The notes below the pieces were generated by a model, which worked only from the letters and a program-made list of their open reading frames with translations, searched no databases and was not told the DNA's origin. Below, one piece after another: positions 35,624-44,550 of a DNA stretch of 64,000 bases (the stretch's first letter is position 1; each line of letters begins with the position of its first letter). The position numbers and the translations under genes were made by a program. This stretch comes from Abyssibius alkaniclasticus. Lineage in GTDB: Bacteria > Pseudomonadota > Alphaproteobacteria > Rhodobacterales > Rhodobacteraceae. The stretch lies in assembly GCF_020447305.1 (NCBI RefSeq), contig NZ_CP095732.1, positions 1,024,501 to 1,088,500 on the forward strand, in the 5' to 3' direction.

Positions 35624-37051
35624 CTAGGCGAAATCCGGCCGCTTGCCGGCCCAGGGTTGCGCGGCTTCCAACTCGGCACAAAGTGCGATGAGAAGCTCGT
35701 CCTGGCCAAATTGCGCGGCCAGATGCACCCCAACCGGCAGGCCCGCCGCGTTCCAATGCAGCGGCACAGAGGCGGCAGGCTGGCCGCTGGCATTGAAGGC
35801 GGCACAAAAGGGCGAATATTCAAACACCCCGCCCTTGCCAATCCGGTAGGCCTCGAAATCCTCGCGGTCATGGTGAAACCGGCCGACCTTGGCAGGCGGC
35901 TCGGCCAAAGTGGCCGAAAGCAGCACATCATAGGGCTGGAGCGCGCGGGCCATTTCGCGGCCATAGCTGTGGATTTTCTCGACCGCCGCCAGATAGTCGG
36001 CCCCGCTCAGGGTTTTGCCAAAGGCCAGCGCGCCGCGCGAAATGCCCTGCACATCATCCGCGGCCAGCGGTTTGCCGCGTCTGGCCACGGCCTGCTGCAA
36101 GGAAAGCGCGCCACCGCAGGCAACAATGCGCGTCCAGGCGCGCATCATGCCCATATGGTCGGCATCGGGGCGGGTTGGCGCCACGCTATGGCCAAGGCTT
36201 TCCAGCAGGGCACCCGCCTTGGCCACAGCCTCGGCGCAATCTTCATGGATGGGCTGGCCGCTGAAATTCGTATCGCAAAGCCCGATGCGCAAGCGGCGCG
36301 GCGGGCGCTGGATGGCGGCCAGATAGCCGTTTTCCAGCGGCGGGGCGACATAGGGCGCGCCAAGATCGGGGCCGGCACAGGCATCCATCATCGCGGCATT
36401 GTCGCGCACGGAGCGGGTGAGGAAACCATCGATTGCCATGCCGGCCCAACCTTCGCCCGCCGCTGGCCCGTCGGGAAAGCGCCCGCGCGTGGGCTTGAAG
36501 CCGAACAAACCGCAGGAAGAGGCAGGAATCCGCACCGAACCGCCACCATCCGAGCCATGCGCCATTGGCAGAATGCCCGCCGCTACCGCGGCCCCCGCAC
36601 CACCCGACGAGCCGCCCGACGTATGCGCCAACCCCCAGGGGTTGCGCGTGGGGCCGCCATAGACCGCCGCCTCTGTCACCGGGCCAACCCCGCCCTCGGG
36701 CGATGTCGTGCGCCCGAAAGTGACCACGCCCGTGGCGCGCATCCGTTTGAAAATTTCGCTGTCATAGCTGTAGCGCGTGTTGGCAGATAGCCGCGAGCCG
36801 CTATGCGTGGGAAAATCTATCGCTTCGGCCCCAAGGTCTTTCAGCAGGAACGGCACACCCCTGAACGGCCCCTCGGGCAGGCCTTTGGCAATGGATTTGC
36901 GCGCCACGTCTTCCTGCACAAGCACCACGGCGTTGATGGCGGGGTTGCGCGCGGCCACACGTGCAAGCGCCTCATCGAGCAGCTCATCGGGGGAAACCTT
37001 ACCTTTGGCGACAAGCGCCGCAAGGCCGGTTGCGTCATTTTCATCATACAT
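35624..37051 (-). CDS. Amidase signature-family hydrolase
   Basis: A 475-residue amidase of the signature family with a Ser-cisSer-Lys triad. The lysine is in VPFLLKDL, and the Gly-Ser-rich block HTSGGSSGGAGAAVAAG followed by GSDGGGSVRIPASSCGLFGFKPTRGR holds both serines. The family hydrolyses amides of many kinds (6-aminohexanoate oligomers, aryl amides, glutamyl-tRNA). It is not GatA, as no gatB/gatC is near. It diverges from the thiolase-TRAP operon, so it may release an acid that this operon takes up or degrades. The start codon has only a weak ribosome site. Confidence 0.9.
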   Translation of the reverse strand: MYDENDATGLAALVAKGKVSPDELLDEALARVAARNPAINAVVLVQEDVARKSIAKGLPEGPFRGVPFLLKDLGAEAIDFPTHSGSRLSANTRYSYDSEIFKRMRATGVVTFGRTTSPEGGVGPVTEAAVYGGPTRNPWGLAHTSGGSSGGAGAAVAAGILPMAHGSDGGGSVRIPASSCGLFGFKPTRGRFPDGPAAGEGWAGMAIDGFLTRSVRDNAAMMDACAGPDLGAPYVAPPLENGYLAAIQRPPRRLRIGLCDTNFSGQPIHEDCAEAVAKAGALLESLGHSVAPTRPDADHMGMMRAWTRIVACGGALSLQQAVARRGKPLAADDVQGISRGALAFGKTLSGADYLAAVEKIHSYGREMARALQPYDVLLSATLAEPPAKVGRFHHDREDFEAYRIGKGGVFEYSPFCAAFNASGQPAASVPLHWNAAGLPVGVHLAAQFGQDELLIALCAELEAAQPWAGKRPDFA

Positions 37052-37184
37052 ATGCGGGCGGCCATCGGTTGTTATGCTTGCCCAAGGCTAGCGAATGCGT
37101 GAATTGGCGTCGAGCGATGATTGCCAAAGCCGCAAAATTCCCGCAAACCAAGACCAGCCACGCCCAAACCAACGGACTGCCCCT

Positions 37185-38387
37185 ATGGATGCCCTGATTT
37201 GTGACGCAACCCGCACCCCGATTGGCCGCTATGGCGGTGCCTTGTCGGGCATACGCGCCGATGATCTGGCCGCATTGCCGATTGCCGCGCTCATGGCGCG
37301 CAACCCGTCGCTGGATTGGGCCGGGCTTGATGATGTGATCTTCGGCGCGGCCAACCAGGCGGGCGAAGACAATCGCAATGTGGCGCGCATGGCCGCGCTG
37401 CTGGCGGGCTTGCCCGAAACGGTGCCGGGCGTCACGCTCAACCGGCTTTGCGCATCGGGGCTGGATGCGGTGGGCATGGCGGCGCGGGCCATTCGCGCGG
37501 GCGATCAGGATATGATCATCGCCGGTGGTGTGGAAAGCATGAGCCGCGCGCCGTTTGTCATGCCCAAGGCGCAAGCGGCCTTTGCGCGCACCGCCGAAAT
37601 TTATGACACGACCATCGGCTGGCGCTTCATCAACCCGAAAATGCAGGCGGATTATGGGACAGACTCAATGCCCCAAACCGCCGATAATGTGGCGGCCGAA
37701 TACGGTATTACGCGCGCCGACCAGGACGCCTTTGCCACCCGCAGCCAGGCGCGCTGGGCCAGGGCGCAGGCGGCTGGGCTGTTTGCCGATGAAATCACCC
37801 CCGTCACCATCCCGCAGCGCAAGGGAGATGCGGTCGTTGTGGACACGGATGAACATCCCCGCCCCGATACCGACGCGGCAAAGCTGGCCAAGCTTAGGGG
37901 CATCAACGGCGCGGATTTAGCTGTGACGGCTGGCAACGCTTCGGGCGTGAATGACGGGGCGGCGGCGCTGCTCATCGCCTCGGAAGCGGCGGCCAAGGCG
38001 CATGGGCTAAAGCCCATCGCGCGCATTCTGGGCCTTGCGGCAAGCGGTGTGGCCCCGCGCATCATGGGCATTGGCCCCGTGACCGCGAGCCAGAAACTGC
38101 TGGCGCGGCTGGGGCTGACAATTGGCCAGATGGATGTGATCGAGCTGAACGAAGCCTTTGCAAGCCAGGCGCTGGCCACATTGCGCGCGCTTGGCGTGGC
38201 GGATGATGCCGATCACGTAAACCCCAATGGCGGCGCCATCGCGCTGGGCCACCCGCTGGGCATGTCGGGCGCACGGCTGGTCATGGCGGCGGCCTATCAG
38301 CTACGCCGCGGCGGCGGCCGCTACGGGCTGGCCACAATGTGCGTGGGCGTTGGCCAGGGCAGCGCTTTGGTCATCGAACGGGTATAG
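37185..38387 (+). CDS. Acetyl-CoA acyltransferase, beta-ketoadipyl-CoA thiolase-like
   Basis: A 400-residue degradative thiolase. Catalytic Cys89 is in LNRLCASGLDAVG, the histidine in NPNGGAIALGHPLGMSGAR, and the second cysteine in MCVGVGQGSA. The segments ICDATRTPIGRYGGALS and TIGWRFINPKM..YGTDSMPQTADNVA are characteristic of PcaF/PaaJ-type 3-oxoadipyl-CoA thiolases, and length is exact. No other pca or paa gene is nearby, so it may act on another 3-oxoacyl-CoA. The start at 37185 matches homologues; an upstream ATG would add 30 residues. Confidence 0.9.
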   Translation: MDALICDATRTPIGRYGGALSGIRADDLAALPIAALMARNPSLDWAGLDDVIFGAANQAGEDNRNVARMAALLAGLPETVPGVTLNRLCASGLDAVGMAARAIRAGDQDMIIAGGVESMSRAPFVMPKAQAAFARTAEIYDTTIGWRFINPKMQADYGTDSMPQTADNVAAEYGITRADQDAFATRSQARWARAQAAGLFADEITPVTIPQRKGDAVVVDTDEHPRPDTDAAKLAKLRGINGADLAVTAGNASGVNDGAAALLIASEAAAKAHGLKPIARILGLAASGVAPRIMGIGPVTASQKLLARLGLTIGQMDVIELNEAFASQALATLRALGVADDADHVNPNGGAIALGHPLGMSGARLVMAAAYQLRRGGGRYGLATMCVGVGQGSALVIERV

Positions 38388-38403
38388 TCGGGATTGCAGC
38401 GCC

Positions 38404-38427
38404 GCGCCAAATGTGCATATTTGGCGC
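38404..38427. other. Perfect hairpin between thiolase and TRAP binding-protein genes
   Basis: GCGCCAAAT (38404-38412) and ATTTGGCGC (38419-38427) form a nine-pair stem with a six-base loop, 17 bases after the thiolase stop and 145 before dctP. There is no T-run. It may be an operator for the TRAP operon, or an mRNA 3' hairpin for the thiolase. Confidence 0.5.
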
Positions 38428-38571
38428 TACGTTGCATGGCGCACAGGGTTCGCGCCATGACCCGTCGCAGGCGCATCGCCGCGACGCTAATAAGCAAACA
38501 TTGATGGATGATTCCGGGCATTCGCCTGCCCATAAAGGGCGAAGGCGGAAAAGGTTTCATGGAGGATGAAC

Positions 38572-39612
38572 ATGACCAACCGTAGAACTGTTTTCGGGCT
38601 TTTTGGCGCGGCGGCTTTGGCGGCAATTGCTGCAAGCGGCGCATTGGCGCAGGAATTCACCCTGAAACTGCACCAGTTTTTGCCCGCGCAATCGACCGTG
38701 CCGGCCCAAATTCTCGATGTCTGGGCCGATAATGTCGAGCGTGATTCAGCCGGCCGTATCAAGATCGAGCGCTATCCCTCGATGCAGCTTGGCGGCACTC
38801 CGCCCGAGCTGATCGACCAGGTGCAGGACGGTGTGGCCGATATTATCTGGACCGTGGTCGGCTATACGCCGGGCCGCTTCCCTTCGACCGAAGTGTTCGA
38901 ACTGCCCTTCATGGTCAGCGATGCCGGTGCCGCGTCTTATGCCTATTGGAAAATGTTTGAAGAGCATATGGCCGATACCGAATTTTCAGGGCTGCATGTG
39001 CTGGGCACCTGGGTGCATGGGCCGGGCCTGTTTCATACGGCCGATCCGGTGCAAACGCCGGATGATCTGGTCGGGATGCGCATTCGCGGCGGCTCGCGGC
39101 TCGTGAACCAGCTTCTGGAAATTCTGGGCGCAACCCCCGTGGGGATGCCCGTGCCCGCGGTTTCAGAATCGCTGTCCAAGGGCGTGATAGACGGCGCAAC
39201 CGTGCCCTGGGAGGTGACAACCTCGCTGAAAGTGGCGGAACTGGTCGGCAACCACACCGAATTTGAAGGCCCGGCGCTATATACGCTGACCTTTGTGCTG
39301 GCCATGAACGAGGATGTCTATAACAGCCTGCCGGCCGATTTGCAGGCCGTGATCGATGCCAATTCCGGGCTGGAGTTTTCGGTATTTGCAGGCAATACCC
39401 AGCAGGCCGCCGATGGCCCGGCGCGGCAGGTTGCGGTCGATCTGGGCAACAACATCATCACCATTTCCCGGGCCGAGGCCGAACGCTGGCAGGCGCTTGC
39501 CGCGCCGATCTATGATACCTGGGTTGCGGAAATGGCCACGAAAGGCATAGACGGGCAGGCGCTGATTGATGAGGCGCGCGCGCTCATGGCCGAATACAGC
39601 GCCGCCAACTAG
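38572..39612 (+). CDS. TRAP transporter solute-binding protein (DctP family)
   Basis: A 346-residue DctP-type periplasmic binding protein. A signal peptide (RRTVFGLFGAAALAAIAASGALAQ) leads into FTLKLHQFLPAQSTVPAQILDVWADNVERDSAGRIKIERYP, the usual start; the conserved arginine that grips the carboxylate lies in GMRIRGGSRLVNQLLEILGATPVGMPVPAVSESLSKGVIDG. Start at 38572, because GGAGG sits six bases upstream; ATG 38566 abuts the GGAGG and is too close. The ligand should be an organic acid. Confidence 0.94.
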   Translation: MTNRRTVFGLFGAAALAAIAASGALAQEFTLKLHQFLPAQSTVPAQILDVWADNVERDSAGRIKIERYPSMQLGGTPPELIDQVQDGVADIIWTVVGYTPGRFPSTEVFELPFMVSDAGAASYAYWKMFEEHMADTEFSGLHVLGTWVHGPGLFHTADPVQTPDDLVGMRIRGGSRLVNQLLEILGATPVGMPVPAVSESLSKGVIDGATVPWEVTTSLKVAELVGNHTEFEGPALYTLTFVLAMNEDVYNSLPADLQAVIDANSGLEFSVFAGNTQQAADGPARQVAVDLGNNIITISRAEAERWQALAAPIYDTWVAEMATKGIDGQALIDEARALMAEYSAAN

Positions 39613-39622
39613 GCCGCGCGCC

Positions 39623-40225
39623 ATGCTCCGGACCGGGTTGAACATGCACCGTTTCATGCTGAAACTGGCGCGCATCATGGCCTATCTGGGTGGTGCCGTG
39701 CTGTGCCTGCTCGTGCTGCTGACCTGCCTGTCGATCCTCGGGCGCAGCCTGAACAGGCTGCTGCATGGCGCCTGGGCGCAGGCACAGATGCCCGAGCTGG
39801 CCACATGGCTGCTCGGGCTTGGCATTGGCCCGATCAACGGAGATTTTGAGCTGGTGGAAGCGGGCGTGGCCTTTGCCGTATTCGCCTTTCTGCCGCTCTG
39901 CCAGATCAGCGGCGGCCATGCGGCGGTGGATGTATTTACCGCGCGCATGTCGGCCCGTGCCAACCGGGTGCTGGCACGGGTTTCCGATACCCTGTTCGCT
40001 GCCGTTCTGGTGCTGATCGCCGTGCAACTGGCGCGCGGCTTGCTCAGCAAATACGGCTCAGGCCAAACGAGCTTTCTGCTCGAATTTCCGCTGTGGTGGG
40101 CCTATGCCGCCAGCCTGATCGGGGCGGTCGCCGCGGCGCTTGTCGCCGTTTACCTGGCGGTTTTGCAGTGGGGCGCGGCCCTGGGTGGCACCAGCTCTTT
40201 CGAAAATCGCGGGGCCGACAGGTGA
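39623..40225 (+). CDS. TRAP transporter small permease (DctQ family)
   Basis: A 200-residue four-helix DctQ-type subunit. Helices are seen at IMAYLGGAVLCLLVLLTCLSILGRSLN, in VEAGVAFAVFAFLPLCQISGGHAAVDVF (with the conserved GxHxxxDVF pattern), in VLARVSDTLFAAVLVLIAVQL and in EFPLWWAYAASLIGAVAAALVAVYLAV. The start is uncertain: ATG 39623 follows the dctP stop by ten bases, and ATG 39644 is also possible; neither has a strong ribosome site. Its stop overlaps the DctM start (GTGA). Confidence 0.88.
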   Translation: MLRTGLNMHRFMLKLARIMAYLGGAVLCLLVLLTCLSILGRSLNRLLHGAWAQAQMPELATWLLGLGIGPINGDFELVEAGVAFAVFAFLPLCQISGGHAAVDVFTARMSARANRVLARVSDTLFAAVLVLIAVQLARGLLSKYGSGQTSFLLEFPLWWAYAASLIGAVAAALVAVYLAVLQWGAALGGTSSFENRGADR

Positions 40226-41718
40226 GCGATTTTGCCATTGGCCTGCTTTCCTTCCCCGCGCTGCTGGGTCTGATCTTTCTGCGCATTCCCATCGGGCTGG
40301 CGATGTTTGTCACGGGTTTTGTCGGGCTGACCATCATCACCGGCGATGCAACGCAGCCGCTCGCGCGGCTGAAATCCGAAACCTATACGAGCTTTTCCAA
40401 CTACGCGCTCAGCATCATTCCGATGTTCCTGCTCATGGGCCAGTTCGCCACGCTGGGCGGGATGAGCCAGGCGCTGTTCAAAGCCGCCGAAAGCTGGCTT
40501 GGGCACAGGCGGGGCGGTGTGGCAATGGCGGCGGTGGGCGCCTGTGCGGGGTTCGGGGCGATTTGCGGCAGCTCGCTGGCCACCGCCGCCACAATGGGCC
40601 GCGTGGCCCTGCCCGAGCTGCGCCGCTATGGCTATTCCGGCGGGTTTTCAACCGCCACTCTGGCGGCCGGCGGCACGCTTGGCATTCTCATTCCCCCCTC
40701 TATCGTGCTGGTCATCTATGCCATATTGACCGAGCAGAACATCGCCAAACTGTTTCTTGCCGCCGTCATTCCGGGCCTGCTGGCCGCATTGGGCTATGTG
40801 ATTGTCATCTCGATCTATGTGCGGCTGTATCCGGCTGCGGCCGGCATTCGCCCGCGCATGGGCTATGGCGAACGCTTTGCCGCGCTGGCGCGGGTCTGGC
40901 CGGTGCTTTTGGTGTTTGTCGCCGTGGTGGGCGGCATTTATGCGGGCGTTTTCACGCCAACCGAAGGGGCCGCCGTGGGCGCGCTGGCCACGGGCATCAT
41001 CGCGCGGCTCAATGGTGGGCTGACCCGCGCAACCCTTGCCGAAAGTTTTCTTCAAACCGGCCGCGCCACGGCCATGATCTTCTTCATCGTGCTGGGGGCG
41101 GCGTTTTACAACGGCTTTCTGGCGCTGTCACAGGTGCCCCAAGAGCTTGCGGCCTTTGTGGTGGAACAGCGGCTGAACCCCTGGCTGGTGCTGGTTATCA
41201 TTCTGGCATTCTATCTTGTGCTTGGCTGTCTGATGGACAGCCTGTCGATGATCCTGCTCACCATCCCTATTTTCTGGCCGGTGGTGCAGGGGCTGGACTT
41301 TACCTTTGTCAGCATGGCCAAGCTTCATGCAAATCGCGCCACCGCCGCCCTGGCCAAAGGGGCAGAGCTTGCGCCCGATATGCTGGCCGGGATCAGCGAT
41401 GCAATCGCCCAAGGCGCAGAGCTGAGCCGCGAGCAGATTGCCGCGCTCGGGCTGCGGCGGGTGAATGCCGGGGCGCTTGCCGCCATCAACCTTGAACAGC
41501 TGGCCATCTGGTTCGGCATTCTGGTGCTTGTGGTGGTCGAGGTCGGGCTGATCACCCCGCCTGTGGGCATGAATCTGTTCATCATCAACGCGATGGACCG
41601 CGAAACCCCGATCCGCGACACCTATCGCGCCGTGCTGTTTTATGTCGCCTCCGATGTGCTTCGGGTGGCGCTTTTGGTGGCGTTTCCGGTTATAACGCTG
41701 TTTGTGATACCGTGGTAA
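40222..41718 (+). CDS. TRAP transporter large permease (DctM family) with a ~67-residue insertion
   Basis: A 498-residue DctM-type permease that forms the transport path, with about twelve helices. The marks are RIPIGLAMFVTGFVGL, GMSQALFKAAESWLGHRRGG, GFGAICGSSLATAATMGRVALPE, GGTLGILIPPSIVLVIY and a final VGLITPPVGMNLFIINA. It is about 70 residues longer than usual: an insert (roughly residues 360-426) lies between PIFWPVVQGLDF and AIWFGILVLVVVE. GTG start overlaps the DctQ stop. It completes the acid importer that serves the thiolase and HSD10-like genes on either side. Confidence 0.92.
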   Translation: MSDFAIGLLSFPALLGLIFLRIPIGLAMFVTGFVGLTIITGDATQPLARLKSETYTSFSNYALSIIPMFLLMGQFATLGGMSQALFKAAESWLGHRRGGVAMAAVGACAGFGAICGSSLATAATMGRVALPELRRYGYSGGFSTATLAAGGTLGILIPPSIVLVIYAILTEQNIAKLFLAAVIPGLLAALGYVIVISIYVRLYPAAAGIRPRMGYGERFAALARVWPVLLVFVAVVGGIYAGVFTPTEGAAVGALATGIIARLNGGLTRATLAESFLQTGRATAMIFFIVLGAAFYNGFLALSQVPQELAAFVVEQRLNPWLVLVIILAFYLVLGCLMDSLSMILLTIPIFWPVVQGLDFTFVSMAKLHANRATAALAKGAELAPDMLAGISDAIAQGAELSREQIAALGLRRVNAGALAAINLEQLAIWFGILVLVVVEVGLITPPVGMNLFIINAMDRETPIRDTYRAVLFYVASDVLRVALLVAFPVITLFVIPW

Positions 41719-41733
41719 CAACAGGGGCGCGCG

Positions 41734-42498
41734 ATGCAGATTGACCAGCAGGTGGCACTGATAACCGGGGGCGGCAGCGGGCTTGGGGCGGCCACGGCAC
41801 GCGCAATGGCGGCGCGCGGGGCGCGCGTGGCGATACTCGATTTTGACGCCGGGAAGGGCGCGCAGCTTGCCGCTGAAACTGGCGGATTTTCCATAAAATG
41901 CGATGTGGCCAATGCCGCCGAGGTTGAAGCCGCCGTGGCGCAAAGCATCGCCCATTTCGGCGATGCGCCGCGTATTGTGGTGAATTGCGCGGGCATCGCC
42001 TCGGCGGCGCGCATCGTCGGGCGCGAGGGCAAGCTGGCACTCGAGCTGTTTGAGCGCGTGATCCGCGTGAACCTGATCGGCAGTTACAACGTGATGTCCT
42101 ATGCTGCGCGGGCAATGATGGGGCTGGCACCGCTTGCAAGCGGCGAGCGGGGCGTGATCATCAACACCGCCTCGGCAGCCTTTGAAGACGGGCAGGTTGG
42201 CCAATCGGCCTATGCCGCGTCCAAAGGGGCCATTGCCGCCATGTGCCTGCCGGCCGCGCGCGAATTCGCCAAGCCGGGCATTCGGGTGATGGCGATAGCG
42301 CCGGGCCTGTTTTCCACCCCGATGATGGAGGCTTTGCCACCGGAGACCACCGCGCAGATCGCCGCGAACATACCCTTTCCGGCGCGTCTGGGAAGGCCCG
42401 AGGAGTTCGGGCTGATGGCCTGCCAGATTGTCGAGAACGCCTATCTGAACGGCACGACCATCCGGCTGGACGGGGCCGTGCGCCTGCCGCCGCGCTAA
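41734..42498 (+). CDS. HSD10-like 3-hydroxyacyl-CoA dehydrogenase (SDR)
   Basis: A 254-residue SDR of the 17-beta-HSD type 10 branch, which oxidises 3-hydroxyacyl-CoA (or 2-methyl-3-hydroxybutyryl-CoA) with NAD. Marks are ALITGGGSGLGAATA, NCAGIASAARI, FERVIRVNLIGSYNVM, GVIINTASAAFEDGQVGQSAYAASKGAI and IAPGLFSTPMMEALP, with RLDGAVRLPPR at the end, all typical. It lies 15 bases after the TRAP permease. With the thiolase 5' of the transporter it forms the last two steps of a beta-oxidation-like route for the imported acid. Confidence 0.92.
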   Translation: MQIDQQVALITGGGSGLGAATARAMAARGARVAILDFDAGKGAQLAAETGGFSIKCDVANAAEVEAAVAQSIAHFGDAPRIVVNCAGIASAARIVGREGKLALELFERVIRVNLIGSYNVMSYAARAMMGLAPLASGERGVIINTASAAFEDGQVGQSAYAASKGAIAAMCLPAAREFAKPGIRVMAIAPGLFSTPMMEALPPETTAQIAANIPFPARLGRPEEFGLMACQIVENAYLNGTTIRLDGAVRLPPR

Positions 42499-43568
42499 AG
42501 GGTAATCAAATGGTTGTCCCATGCGCGTGGGGCGGCGTTCAGCATGTGCAGCGCCCCGTTCTGCACGCGGGCAATGCCGCCCAGACCATCGGTTGCAAAA
42601 AACCCGTCAGGCGCGCTGCCAAGCCCGCATATATCGGCGCGTGAGTGGCTGGTTTGCAGCGTTCCGTCGCGGTCAAAAACCACCAATAGCCCGCCGCGCG
42701 GACAGCTTATGGCCACGCGCGCGCCATCGCCCGAAAAGGCCACGCTGCCGGCATAGCCCTTCAGCCGCAGCGCCAGCATGTCGGGCATTTCTGCCAGAAC
42801 CGGGCTTTGGCCGGGGCGGTGCAGGCCCAAAAGCGGGGTGACAACGCCCGCTTCCCCCTGCCATTGCATGGCAAAGGCGACCGTGCCGTCGGCGGCCTGC
42901 GCCAGATGCCGGATAGAGTTGAGCCGAAGTTCAGCGGGCAGAAGCAACTGGTCGACAACCTCGCCGCCCTGCGACAGATAGGTCAGGTTCGGCTGCATGG
43001 TTTCAAGGTTCAGCGTGGTGCGCTCATCATCCAGCGCGGCCTGAATGCCGCCATTGGCCACGACCAGCAAGTTGTTGCGAACCGAGAACATGATTTCATG
43101 CGGCCCGATACCGCCAGAGGCGAAACTGCCCTGGCGCGCATAGCCCTCATCGACATTCCAGATGCCGATCTGGCCCTGCCCGCTGGCATTGTTCACCTCG
43201 CCGGTGAACAGCAAGGCCCCATTGCCGGAATAGGTGCCGTGGCCGCTGAAATGCGCGCCTTGCGGTGCGGCCAGATCGTGCATGACCTGGCCGGTCACAC
43301 AGTCCAGCACCCGCGCGAAGGTGCCGGGCCTGCGCGCAAATATCACCGCTTCCGGGCGCATCGGATGCGCGGCGCCGGCATGGCCGCGCGCCGGCAGGGG
43401 CAGGCGAAACCTGTCCTCGCCAGCCGCTGAAAGCCCGAAAAGCGCAAAACTGCCATCGGGTTCCTTTGCAGCACCCAGATAGGCGGGCGCGCCCGCATCG
43501 GCCCAGGTCAGTTGCGGCAGGGATGCGGTGAGCAGAACCGATGCCAGAAAGCCACGTCGCGTTGCCAT
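42495..43568 (-). CDS. DUF1513 periplasmic protein (iron-uptake operon)
   Basis: A 357-residue protein with a twin-arginine-like N-terminus (ATRRGFLASVLLTASLPQ) and a seven-bladed-propeller-like body: repeated glycine- and aspartate-rich strands such as FSGHGTYSGNGALLFTGEVN, GIGPHEIMF and VANGGI. The family is usually found with imelysin and di-heme genes and is thought to act in periplasmic iron acquisition; its biochemical task is not established. Start at 43568: GGAG lies five bases upstream and the twin arginine falls at the N-terminus. It is last in the operon and overlaps the convergent HSD10 gene by four bases. Confidence 0.85.
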   Translation of the reverse strand: MATRRGFLASVLLTASLPQLTWADAGAPAYLGAAKEPDGSFALFGLSAAGEDRFRLPLPARGHAGAAHPMRPEAVIFARRPGTFARVLDCVTGQVMHDLAAPQGAHFSGHGTYSGNGALLFTGEVNNASGQGQIGIWNVDEGYARQGSFASGGIGPHEIMFSVRNNLLVVANGGIQAALDDERTTLNLETMQPNLTYLSQGGEVVDQLLLPAELRLNSIRHLAQAADGTVAFAMQWQGEAGVVTPLLGLHRPGQSPVLAEMPDMLALRLKGYAGSVAFSGDGARVAISCPRGGLLVVFDRDGTLQTSHSRADICGLGSAPDGFFATDGLGGIARVQNGALHMLNAAPRAWDNHLITL

Positions 43569-43569
43569 A

Positions 43570-44550
43570 TCAATCTCCATCTGATGCGTTGAAGCCCGCC
43601 ACAACCCCGAGCGACGGGCCGATTTCAAGCAGGATCGCGTCGCGAATGCTGCGGATGGCCTGTTGCAAGGCTTCGAGCTTGAAGCGGCCCTGCGGGGTGG
43701 CGACCCCGGCGAAATCCGGGTCATCCAGATCGGCAATCAGCGCCTGGGCATGGGCAAAGGCGGCGGTCGTGTTCGGGGTTTCCACCGTGGTCAGGCGGCG
43801 GGCCAGTTGCGCGGCCCCTTCCAGCGAAAGCGCCACATTGCGCAAGCTGCGCCCGGCGCGGCGGCTTTCCGCGCGCAAGGGACGCGGCCGCTCGAACGTG
43901 CCCATCGGGCGGCCCAGCCGGGTATCGGCATTGAATTCAATCGCGACCAGCAGGGCGGTGAACAAGGCCTGCTGCGCTTCGCGCGCGCTAAGAAAGGTCA
44001 GGTTTCCCTCCGCGCCAGCGGTTTGCAGCGTTTCGGCAAAGCCGCCTTGCCACGCTTCCAGCACTGCCGCCGCCTGTTGCGCCAGATCGTCGCCGAGGGC
44101 CGCAATCAGCGCGCAATCATAGCTGGAGGTGGGTATAAACGCCTCGTCAAACAGCAGATATTCCAGCGCAAAGAAGCCGCGCGCCGCCGCCGAAAGCCGC
44201 GCCGCGCCACCGGGCTCGAAAATGATCGGGTCTTGATCGGCGCGCAATGATGCCAATACACGCGCACCTGTGCCACGTTCATCGGGCCAGAAGGCAATGG
44301 CAAGCGCGCGGCCCTGCAGCTCGACCGGGCCGAACTGTATGGGGCTGATGGCAAGCCAGGCATCGAAACTGTCGTTCCACGCATTGCGCAAAACCGGCAA
44401 TTCGCAGCTTTCAGCCGCTATGGCGCCAAATTCTGCCGTGGTTTCGGCAAAGGCCATGTAGCCGGGCAGGATGTAGCCCTCGACCACTTCGGCAATATCG
44501 GCCTGTACGGGTGCGGCGGCAAGCGCGAGCAGGGTCAGCAGCTTTTTCAT
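43570..44550 (-). CDS. Imelysin-family periplasmic protein lacking the GxHxxE motif
   Basis: A 326-residue exported protein with a signal peptide (KKLLTLLALAAAPVQA) and a mostly helical imelysin-like body. At the place of the metal motif GxHxxE it reads GFFALEYLLF, so the histidine is replaced by phenylalanine. It follows the di-heme gene (four-base overlap) and precedes the DUF1513 gene. Second imelysin-like members of such operons exist; this one may be a structural partner rather than an iron binder. Start at 44550 is preceded by GGAGAG. Confidence 0.82.
   Translation of the reverse strand: MKKLLTLLALAAAPVQADIAEVVEGYILPGYMAFAETTAEFGAIAAESCELPVLRNAWNDSFDAWLAISPIQFGPVELQGRALAIAFWPDERGTGARVLASLRADQDPIIFEPGGAARLSAAARGFFALEYLLFDEAFIPTSSYDCALIAALGDDLAQQAAAVLEAWQGGFAETLQTAGAEGNLTFLSAREAQQALFTALLVAIEFNADTRLGRPMGTFERPRPLRAESRRAGRSLRNVALSLEGAAQLARRLTTVETPNTTAAFAHAQALIADLDDPDFAGVATPQGRFKLEALQQAIRSIRDAILLEIGPSLGVVAGFNASDGD

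Noticed and set aside
35624-37051. Glutamyl-tRNA amidotransferase subunit GatA
   Set aside because: No gatB or gatC nearby, and the sequence after the signature block fits general amidases; context is catabolic.
41128-42522. 464-residue open frame on the minus strand
   Set aside because: Opposite DctM and the HSD10-like gene, with histidine- and glutamine-rich low-complexity sequence typical of shadow frames.
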